The position numbers were made by a program, and so were the translations under genes. The notes under the pieces were generated by a model. The model searched no databases, was not told the origin of the DNA, and saw nothing but the letters and a program-made list of their open reading frames with translations. A DNA stretch of 5,360 bases. Source: Verrucomicrobia bacterium TMED56 (lineage in GTDB: Bacteria > Verrucomicrobiota > Verrucomicrobiia > Opitutales > Seribacteraceae). Below, piece by piece: positions 1 through 5,360 of the stretch. The stretch lies in NCBI GenBank assembly GCA_002167265.1, contig NHDJ01000135.1, positions 1 through 5,360 on the forward strand. The letters are read 5' to 3'. Numbering within the stretch: the stretch's first letter is position 1; each line of letters opens with the position of its first letter.

Positions 1-900
1 AAGAGAGATATTGAATGGACAATTGAAATTGCACCAAATGAAATTACCACTGAAAAGCTTTCAGTATTGGCAAATGCTGGGGTAAACCGAATCTCTTTGG
101 GCGTTCAGACTTTTGATCCGAAATTGATGAAAGCTCTTGGTCGAGATCATGGACCTCAAAAAGTTCATGAGGCACATAGTAGAATTATAGAATATAATTT
201 CGACTCAGTAAATTTTGATTTGATTTTTGGGATTCCTGGGCAAACTCTTGAAATGTGGGAAAGAGATATGCTGGAAGCAGTGGAATTGGAACCTGACCAT
301 ATTTCCACATATTGTCTGACATTTGAAGAGGATACATCTCTTTATTATCGATTGGCAAAGGGCGAATTATCGATTGATCAAGAGAAGGAGGCTCAGTTTT
401 ACGAGCGGGCGTGGGAGTTATTACCATCGAAGGGATATCAACAGTATGAAGTTTCTAATTTTGCAAGGCCCAGCTATGAATGTGTCCACAATGTCAATAC
501 TTGGGAGATGAACGAATGGATTGGATTGGGTCCTTCTGCGTGTTCCCAGTTTAATGGAAAACGTTGGAAGAATCCTTCCAATTTGGAAAAATGGGCTGAG
601 GGTGTCAGCAATGGATTCTCGCCTAAAGACTATGATGAATTTCAGGTGATGACATTGACGGGATTTGCTGAAGATGCATTGCTATTCGGTTTGCGAATGA
701 ACGATGGAGTGTGCCTGTCAACTTTAGGTGAACGCTTTCATTTAAGCAGCGATTACTTGGAGGAAGTTAGGGATTTTGTGTCCAAGTTACAGGCTGAAGG
801 CTTGGCTGTAAAAAACGAACAGCGGATAATGCTTACCCTACAGGGGAGAGTCCGTGCTGACGCGATTGCAGTAGAGATGCCGGAGTATCAAATTGGCTGA
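1..900 (+). CDS. hemW: HemW-like radical SAM heme chaperone, 5'-truncated by the window
   Basis: HemW proteins are radical SAM-fold proteins that bind heme and deliver it to respiratory enzymes. They are often misnamed oxygen-independent coproporphyrinogen III oxidase. The frame is open from base 1 to TGA at 898-900 and gives 299 residues; family members usually have about 375-390, so roughly 80 N-terminal residues, including the CxxxCxxC cluster motif, lie upstream. An in-frame TTG at 67 is internal, not the start. Visible family blocks, numbered from the first codon: E9 in TIEIAPN, GVNRISLGVQTF (27-38), LGRDH, FDLIFGIPGQT (72-82), the DHISTY segment, QYEVSNFA (148-155), HN (163-164) and GLGPSACS (175-182). 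The usual GPGAHS block reads GPSACS here, with Cys for His. The C-terminal part (about 210-299) fits the HemN C-terminal winged-helix region. It converges on the GH20 gene. The family assignment is strong; the heme-chaperone role is inferred from characterised homologues. Confidence 0.92.
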   Translation, partial: KRDIEWTIEIAPNEITTEKLSVLANAGVNRISLGVQTFDPKLMKALGRDHGPQKVHEAHSRIIEYNFDSVNFDLIFGIPGQTLEMWERDMLEAVELEPDHISTYCLTFEEDTSLYYRLAKGELSIDQEKEAQFYERAWELLPSKGYQQYEVSNFARPSYECVHNVNTWEMNEWIGLGPSACSQFNGKRWKNPSNLEKWAEGVSNGFSPKDYDEFQVMTLTGFAEDALLFGLRMNDGVCLSTLGERFHLSSDYLEEVRDFVSKLQAEGLAVKNEQRIMLTLQGRVRADAIAVEMPEYQIG

Positions 901-902
901 TT

Positions 903-935
903 AAAACTAGTCATATATTATAGAATAGTTTTTTT
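903..935. terminator. Possible weak bidirectional terminator between convergent genes
   Basis: Directly after the hemW stop, AAAACTA (903-909) can pair with TAGTTTT (926-932), and the T run continues to 935. On the opposite strand the same stem ends in an A-to-U tract suited to the GH20 transcript. The stem has a single G-C pair and a 16-nt loop, so it is thermodynamically weak, and it overlaps the last codons of the GH20 gene. The convergent arrangement with only 17 bp between stop codons makes a shared terminator plausible, but this is tentative. Confidence 0.25.
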
Positions 936-2705
936 AAGTAGATCTATTGATTCGTGAAGACCGCCTTTGCGTGCTCTCAACTGCCATATGCGTTCAAAAG
1001 ACTCAATCAACTCGTATTCTCTTGATAATTGACTAGTTTCAAACTTGCCTTTCAATTTTGTCATGGCTCGTTCCAGGCCGATTTTAGAAAGTTGAATCCC
1101 CAGATCCCACTCTTGCTGTGCCCATTTTGTTGAGTCAGAACCAAAAGGTTGAATAGTGAAGGAATCAAGTTGATTGAGCCACTCCATTCCATTTTTGAGT
1201 TGATCTGTTGAGACTTCTTCCAACAAGTGCTCTGAGAGTTTTTCCGGTTGTGCGGTGAAAAGGGCAAACCAAGCTAGGCTGTTATTTGGCAATGAAAAAC
1301 CCATATTTTCGTCGAGTCGGGCTAAATCAATAATCGCTTTGCCAAGACCCTTGGCGGAGGAACTAAAAAGTCTATTATCCATAGCTGTTGCAATGAGATC
1401 GTCGGTCTGAGCCTGTCCGTTCCATGAGCACTGACTTGCGTGAAATAAGGAAGGATACATGGTTGCCCAAGGTTGATGGTTTCCGCAGTCTCCCCAATTG
1501 GTCAGAAGGATTCCTTCAGCACCATATTCTTTGGCTGATTTACATGCCGAAAAGATATTTTTCCTCGCTGTTTTCCAACGACCTGAAAAACTTCTCCAAG
1601 TTGCCGTGCCAGGTGCAAGTGAAAACTTTAAACCACAAGAGCCGATTGCCTTGGCTTGTTCCTCAAAAGGATGGTTGATTTCGTAACCCCAAATGACGGG
1701 GGAGGCGTTTCTTGGAAGGCGTGCGGCATTTGCTGGTTTTTCCAAAAGCACATCAGCCCAAAATTCCATAGATTTACCTCGTTTTTCAACTAATTTTAAA
1801 ATTTCCTCAAGATACTCAAGGTATACTATGTGTTTTCCCCTTTCTTGGACTATCGACTTACTCCAACCCTGACCAAGTTCCCACGGTTCATCGAGTCCTA
1901 CATTAAATTTGGGAGATGAAAAATTTGGCAGGTACTCCGCATAAAGGGAATCAATGAAATCTAAGCTCTGTTGATTTGGCTTAAGAACTGAGCCATGATC
2001 TCTAACCATGAATGGTTCATTGCGTTGGAAGCCATTCGGGCACTCGGCATATTTCATATAAGGCTCGTGTCTCAGCCATCGCTCAAAGTGTCCAAATGAA
2101 TTTAGGTTTGGAACAAGTTCGATAAATCGGTCTTGGCAGTATTTATCGATCCTTCTTATTTCTTCAGCAGAAAAAGGGGTGAAGTTTTGCCATACTGTGG
2201 AATGTTCCTTGAATGCAAATGTGTGCTCTATGTATAGTTGTAATTCATTATAGCGAAGTTGAGCCAAAAGATCAATGAGTTCAAACAATGCCTCCATTTT
2301 TGGAATTTTACACCGACTCACATCAAGCATGAACCCTCTTCGCTTTAATATAGGTTGGTCCTTGATCTCAAAACAGGGGATCAACATGCCAAAGTGATCA
2401 ATGATTTGACTGAGGGTATTCAGAGCGTAGGAAGCACCGCATGCGTTTGATGCATGAATGGTTATTCCAGAATCTTCGCAGATTAACTTGTATCCATCAT
2501 GATGTTCAAGTTGGGATCGAGTCAAAGTGAGATTTGCTTTTTCCCGTGGGCTGGAATTCATCTCTAAATTAGAAGCGGGCAACAACTTTTCAAATATTAT
2601 ATCATTGAAAAAGGAATTAAATGTAGTGGGGACCTTAAAACTACCTGTAGTATTAAGAATATGAGTTGGAGAGGGAAATAAACTTGAGCCGAAATCTTTT
2701 TCCAT
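918..2705 (-). CDS. Glycoside hydrolase family 20-type protein (beta-N-acetylhexosaminidase-like), cytoplasmic
   Basis: GH20 enzymes remove terminal beta-linked N-acetylhexosamines by substrate-assisted catalysis using an Asp-Glu pair. With ATG at 2705 the protein has 595 residues. Residues about 70-105 (GYKLICEDSGITI, then GASYALNTLSQII) match the small alpha/beta domain that precedes GH20 barrels. The barrel starts at RRGFMLDVSR (about 122) and carries LQLYIEHTFAF (155-165), ELVPNLNSFGH (196-206), the likely catalytic pair D272-E273 in FNVGLDEPWELG, EFWADVL (314-320) and TNWGDCG (402-408). The usual GGDE reads GLDE. About 190 further residues, mostly helical-looking, follow. No signal peptide or lipobox is present, so it should act in the cytoplasm on imported substrate. 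It directly follows the symporter gene, implying cotranscription. An in-frame TTG at 2711 has better-spaced Shine-Dalgarno support and would add two residues; I kept ATG. Family is confident; substrate is inferred and could be another amino sugar glycoside. Confidence 0.85.
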   Translation of the reverse strand: MEKDFGSSLFPSPTHILNTTGSFKVPTTFNSFFNDIIFEKLLPASNLEMNSSPREKANLTLTRSQLEHHDGYKLICEDSGITIHASNACGASYALNTLSQIIDHFGMLIPCFEIKDQPILKRRGFMLDVSRCKIPKMEALFELIDLLAQLRYNELQLYIEHTFAFKEHSTVWQNFTPFSAEEIRRIDKYCQDRFIELVPNLNSFGHFERWLRHEPYMKYAECPNGFQRNEPFMVRDHGSVLKPNQQSLDFIDSLYAEYLPNFSSPKFNVGLDEPWELGQGWSKSIVQERGKHIVYLEYLEEILKLVEKRGKSMEFWADVLLEKPANAARLPRNASPVIWGYEINHPFEEQAKAIGSCGLKFSLAPGTATWRSFSGRWKTARKNIFSACKSAKEYGAEGILLTNWGDCGNHQPWATMYPSLFHASQCSWNGQAQTDDLIATAMDNRLFSSSAKGLGKAIIDLARLDENMGFSLPNNSLAWFALFTAQPEKLSEHLLEEVSTDQLKNGMEWLNQLDSFTIQPFGSDSTKWAQQEWDLGIQLSKIGLERAMTKLKGKFETSQLSREYELIESFERIWQLRARKGGLHESIDLLKKTIL

Positions 2706-2712
2706 ATCCAAC

Positions 2713-4263
2713 TTAATCCTTTTTTCGCGGAAGAATTACTCCAAATCCCCAAGTAATGAATACCGTTACGGGCCATGCCCAAACTGTGTTTATGACTGAG
2801 GCGAGTTTGCCGCCTCGATCTTCTAGAAAGCTCCACCTTAGAGCATCTTCAAAAGAAATTACATCATAGTTTATAAGAATTTGATAAAAATCTGGTCGTA
2901 GTGAAGCCACCAATATGAAAGAGAGGATGAATCCGATTGAAAGACCAGTCACTCGAACCCTCGGGGTTAGCAATGAAGCTAAAAACATGCCCAGCATTGG
3001 CCCGGTGGTGTAAGATATCATACCAAAGGCAAGTACAACCACATTTACCTTTCCTCTCAGAGAGTCTAATTCAACTGCAAATGCTGATAAAAGGATTCCC
3101 CAAATTAACACGAGAATCCTTGACATGAAAAGTCTTTGTTTTTCTGCATCCTTCCCAGTTCTAGGTTTGAGCAATCCGAGAGTTGTCTGGGAGAGCGCTG
3201 CAAGAATTGAATCAAGGCTGGAAATTGCAGCAGCAAAAATACCAGCTAGAATCAAACCCCGAAGTCCGGTTGGTAATTCCGTAACAATCCAAACAGGAAA
3301 AACGGAGTCCGTGTCTTCTGAAAAAATTGTTGGCTCTGTTCCGGAAATTCGCATGGGTTCGTAGTAGGCGAAGAGTGCTGCCCCTACCAGAAGCATTAGG
3401 AGGGTCAAAAGAAGAGCTCCTGAACTTGCAATCATCGCTTTCCTAGCGTCACCTGCATTGCGGCAGCAAAACATTCTTTGAGCATTGAGCTGATCGACTC
3501 CAAATGCACTTAAATTTTGAAAAGGAACCGCAATAATCGCAACCCATAGCGTAAAGCCGACAGCTGGATCTGAGGTAAGGTTCAAAAAGTTGAATTTTCC
3601 TGCACCTCCCGCTACCTCAGTCATTTGAGTCCACCCTCCTTCCAATTCTCCAATAATCCAAAATAGACTGAAAAGTCCGGCACCAACAAAAAGAAAAAAC
3701 TGCATTACATCCGTCCAAATAACGGTTCGCATACCCCCCATTAAGGTCCATCCGACTGCGAACATACCAATGATCCATATGCAATGATGGAAGTCCAAGG
3801 GAGTAACTACTTTGAGTGCAAGAGCGGCAACTAAGACACGAACGCTTTGCCCAAGAATGCCACCGACCTGAAAAATGATTGTGGCTAATCTCTTAGCACC
3901 TTCTCCTAGACGGTGGCCCATGTAGTCATATGGGCTGTAGATTTCACGTTCATAAAACACTCGGACGAAATAAATGCCTACAAGCACTCTGGCAATGATT
4001 GAACCAATTCCCCATTGCAAATAGGTGAAGTCTCCACCGGCAGCGTAGATCATACCTGGCACTCCAATGAATGTAACACCACTGATCTCAGTCGCAATTA
4101 TCGAACCGGAAACAGCCGGCCATGGAAGAGATCGACCGCCGAGAAAAAAGTCCTTGATCGTCGACTGGGAACCTTTCAATAAGTGGCCAACCAAAGTGGT
4201 GAGCGATAGGTATGCTATTACTACGAGCCAGTCGATGCTGCTGAAATGTTGGTGGAAATCCAT
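2713..4263 (-). CDS. Sodium:solute symporter (SSS/SLC5, NIS-like) membrane transporter
   Basis: This is a secondary transporter that uses the sodium gradient to import a solute across the inner membrane. With ATG at 4263 it has 516 residues, normal for the family, with about 13 hydrophobic segments on the LeuT fold. Numbered from that Met: DW at 11-12, FFLGGRSLPW (39-48), SIIATEISGVTFIGVPG (54-70), the family signature GGMRTVIWTDVMQ (176-188), GVDQLNAQRM (255-264), and FAAAISSLDS (343-352), where Ser348-Ser349 correspond to the conserved Na2-site serines. The block around GQSVRVLVAALAL plus GGMRTVIWTDV resembles the NIS-like SLC5 branch, which includes transporters of sialic acid, sugars, anions and vitamins, so the substrate is open. 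ATG at 4275 would add four residues (MRVR) but has a pyrimidine-rich leader; 4263 has GAGAG at -10 to -6. The downstream GH20 gene suggests a glycoside or amino sugar substrate, by inference only. Confidence 0.9.
   Translation of the reverse strand: MDFHQHFSSIDWLVVIAYLSLTTLVGHLLKGSQSTIKDFFLGGRSLPWPAVSGSIIATEISGVTFIGVPGMIYAAGGDFTYLQWGIGSIIARVLVGIYFVRVFYEREIYSPYDYMGHRLGEGAKRLATIIFQVGGILGQSVRVLVAALALKVVTPLDFHHCIWIIGMFAVGWTLMGGMRTVIWTDVMQFFLFVGAGLFSLFWIIGELEGGWTQMTEVAGGAGKFNFLNLTSDPAVGFTLWVAIIAVPFQNLSAFGVDQLNAQRMFCCRNAGDARKAMIASSGALLLTLLMLLVGAALFAYYEPMRISGTEPTIFSEDTDSVFPVWIVTELPTGLRGLILAGIFAAAISSLDSILAALSQTTLGLLKPRTGKDAEKQRLFMSRILVLIWGILLSAFAVELDSLRGKVNVVVLAFGMISYTTGPMLGMFLASLLTPRVRVTGLSIGFILSFILVASLRPDFYQILINYDVISFEDALRWSFLEDRGGKLASVINTVWAWPVTVFITWGFGVILPRKKD
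2717..2721 (-). promoter_or_regulatory. Ribosome binding site of the GH20 gene, inside the symporter's 3' end
   Basis: Read on the minus strand, AAGGA lies in the final Lys-Asp codons of the symporter. It is 5 nt from TTG (2711) and 11 nt from ATG (2705). Its location within the upstream gene supports translation of the two genes from one message, with possible coupling. The spacing leaves the start codon undecided. Confidence 0.5.
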
Positions 4264-4301
4264 CCTTACTCTCATAAAGACTTTGAAAGGAAAGAGGGAA
4301 A

Positions 4302-4316
4302 CGGAAATCGCTTCCG
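4302..4316. promoter_or_regulatory. Small perfect hairpin in the symporter 5' leader
   Basis: CGGAA (4302-4306) and TTCCG (4312-4316) form a 5-bp inverted repeat around a 5-nt loop, about 40 nt upstream of the symporter start. It could be an operator half-site pair or a leader hairpin, but a palindrome this short arises easily by chance. Confidence 0.18.
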
Positions 4317-4319
4317 AGT

Positions 4320-4351
4320 GAATAACTTTTGTTCTTGGGAATAAGTTCTTG
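4320..4351. repeat. Imperfect direct repeat in the divergent intergenic region, candidate operator
   Basis: GAATAA followed by GTTCTTG occurs twice: 4320-4325 with 4331-4337 (separated by CTTTT), and 4339-4344 with 4345-4351 (no separator). The repeat occupies the middle of the roughly 110-bp region between the symporter gene (minus) and the coiled-coil gene (plus), where both promoters must lie. That position suits a regulator site, but I could not identify convincing -35/-10 pairs or a known binding motif. It may instead be a remnant of a short local duplication. Confidence 0.35.
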
Positions 4352-4386
4352 TTTTCTCGCCCGATCGAATATGAAAGATATAGGTA

Positions 4387-5360
4387 ATGAATTTATTTAC
4401 CCTAATGATAGGGGCGTCTGCTTTATTTATTGCAGGCTGTGCCGCATATTTCAGTGTTAGGGGTATCGCCTTGACATTTGGTGCAGTAAGTACCTTTACC
4501 ATTCCGATTATTATTATGGCTTCGAGCCTTGAATTTGGGAAATTGATCGCTGCTTCCTTCCTTTATCGAAACTGGAAATCATGTCACCCGACTTTAAGAA
4601 CTTATCTATCTTTGGCTGTTCTTCTACTTATAGGAATAACTTCAGCAGGCATTTACGGATACCTTTCTCAAGCTTTTGAGCAGACCCTCAGTAAGGTTCA
4701 AGGATATGAGAAAGAAATTTCCAGCCTTCAAAGGCAACAGACCGATTATGATCGCAGAATTGCAGCTTATCAACTTTCAGGTAAAAAAGGCTCTTCGCTA
4801 AGAGAGGAAAAACAGGCCGAGGAAAGGATACGTTTGGAGAACTATATCTCGGAACGCCGAAAGGATATCGATCAGGCAGAAGCCTCCAAATCGAGATTGG
4901 CAGAGGAAACTGATCAAATGATTGTCGGGGAAAGGCAGAGGCGAGAAGATGAGAAATTGCGTTTGCAAATGGTGATCCAAGAGCGAAGAAAAGACATATT
5001 AGCATTGGAGGAAGACAAGTCCGAATATAAGTCTGATATTGATGAAAGATTAGAAAGAGAGAGGGGGCGGGAGAAGGAGGTTGCAGATCGAATTGCGCAG
5101 TTGGATGCGGCAGTTAAGGTTTATCAGGATCAAGGTGCAGGTGGTTTTCTAAAGGATGACGGATTGAAGAAAGCTGCCGAATTACTCAAAACTCAAGGAT
5201 CAGAGAGGGAGGCTCTTCGCAAAAGAATGGAGGCTATCCAAATGGTAAAGGATAAAGCAAGGGATGATTTGCAGCAGAGATATGAGTCTATTGATCAAAG
5301 AATTGTGTTGATGCAGAATGAGATTTCGGATGCCAATACTCGGATTACTGGGTTAACTAC
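4387..5360 (+). CDS. Uncharacterised three-TM membrane protein with long coiled coil, 3'-truncated by the window
   Basis: The frame is open from ATG 4387 to the window edge (324 complete codons, no stop). Hydrophobic segments lie at about residues 3-24, 27-47 and 73-94. Between the second and third is ASSLEFGKLIAASFLYRNW (45-63), rich in conserved-looking polar positions (Glu49, Lys52, Arg61, Trp63). The third ends in ITSAGIYGYLSQAF (84-97). From about 98 to the edge the protein is charged and almost Pro-free, rich in Glu, Lys, Arg and Gln with heptad-like spacing, interrupted near 131-137 (SGKKGSS) and 248-256 (QGAGGFLKD), which look like hinges. Residues 147-189 and 190-232 form a tandem repeat. 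This suggests a membrane-anchored stalk. From memory the N-terminal module resembles uncharacterised proteins of marine phages; that is unverified. Only weak Shine-Dalgarno support (AGG at 4382-4384) precedes the ATG. Being a gene is well supported by the membrane module and open frame; function is unknown. Confidence 0.8.
   Translation, partial: MNLFTLMIGASALFIAGCAAYFSVRGIALTFGAVSTFTIPIIIMASSLEFGKLIAASFLYRNWKSCHPTLRTYLSLAVLLLIGITSAGIYGYLSQAFEQTLSKVQGYEKEISSLQRQQTDYDRRIAAYQLSGKKGSSLREEKQAEERIRLENYISERRKDIDQAEASKSRLAEETDQMIVGERQRREDEKLRLQMVIQERRKDILALEEDKSEYKSDIDERLERERGREKEVADRIAQLDAAVKVYQDQGAGGFLKDDGLKKAAELLKTQGSEREALRKRMEAIQMVKDKARDDLQQRYESIDQRIVLMQNEISDANTRITGLT
4825..5082 (+). repeat. Two adjacent 43-residue repeats within the coiled coil
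   Basis: Residues 147-189 (4825-4953) and 190-232 (4954-5082) align without gaps and abut exactly, with 16 identities out of 43 by hand count. The core is RxRL....I.ERRKDI (IRLENYISERRKDI against LRLQMVIQERRKDI), with later matches at E, KS, D and ER.R. All five codons of the shared RRKDI core differ synonymously, so the duplication, if real, is old. Coiled coils can mimic repeats through biased composition, which limits confidence. Confidence 0.5.

Noticed and set aside
185..511. Small frames on both strands within hemW
   Set aside because: The hemW frame carries conserved family motifs throughout this stretch; the alternatives have none.
1..900. Annotation as coproporphyrinogen III oxidase (HemN)
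   Set aside because: The visible blocks match the shorter HemW branch, whose studied members bind heme and lack oxidase activity. The missing N-terminus prevents a full check of the cysteine pattern.
2937..3364. Plus-strand frames opposite the symporter (2937-3128 and 3125-3364)
   Set aside because: They are antisense shadows of a strongly supported membrane protein gene, with no family features of their own.
2713..4263. Naming the symporter a sialic acid transporter
   Set aside because: No sialic acid catabolic genes (lyase, epimerase, kinase) are present in the window, and the NIS-like branch covers many substrates.
4387..4440. Lipoprotein signal with lipobox IAGC (residues 15-18) in the coiled-coil protein
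   Set aside because: The motif matches, but there is no positively charged n-region before it. The hydrophobic stretch continues past the Cys into a multi-segment membrane module, so a transmembrane helix is the better reading.
4272..4502. Minus-strand 76-codon frame extending the symporter region upstream
   Set aside because: It runs antisense across the intergenic region and the start of the coiled-coil gene, overlaps only the first few bases of the symporter in another frame, and shows no recognisable domain.
4688..5005. Minus-strand open frames of 105 and 60 codons (4688-5005 and 4798-4980)
   Set aside because: They lie antisense to the coiled-coil gene. Their composition (Phe, Leu, Ser, Pro rich) is what the reverse complement of Glu/Lys/Arg-rich codons gives, and no family is recognisable.
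1..5360. Mobile element, prophage or defence island covering the window
   Set aside because: No transposase, integrase, terminal inverted repeats, tRNA attachment site or recognisable defence domain is visible. The phage-like resemblance is limited to one truncated gene at the right edge.

Overview
The window is ordinary bacterial chromosome with four protein-coding genes and no RNA genes, CRISPR arrays or insertion sequences that I can see. Base composition looks moderately AT-rich by eye. The glycosidase and symporter subtypes, and the GPSA-type variant of HemW, fit a marine or environmental bacterium of the Verrucomicrobiota/Planctomycetota kind. That placement rests on family impressions and is low confidence.

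Layout: positions 1-900 (+) hold the 3' part of hemW, a radical SAM heme chaperone whose iron-sulfur cluster end lies outside the window. After a 17-bp convergent gap come two minus-strand genes in a tight pair. The upstream gene is a sodium:solute symporter of the NIS-like SLC5 type (2713-4263). Immediately after it is a glycoside hydrolase family 20-type protein with no signal peptide (918-2705). The symporter stop and the hydrolase start are 1 or 7 nt apart, depending on the start codon used. A short divergent intergenic region (about 4276-4386) separates this pair from a plus-strand gene starting at 4387 that runs off the right end. It encodes a protein with three N-terminal membrane segments followed by a coiled coil of more than 220 residues.

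How the genes fit together: the symporter and the cytoplasmic GH20 protein look like a small import-and-hydrolyse unit for an amino-sugar-containing glycoside, although the substrate cannot be read from sequence. HemW is a neighbouring housekeeping gene with no evident link to it. The right-hand gene is the least explained item. Its N-terminal membrane module resembles, from memory, uncharacterised proteins of marine phages, and its coiled coil contains an exact back-to-back 43-residue repeat. No complete undescribed multi-gene system is visible; the coiled-coil gene is the best lead.
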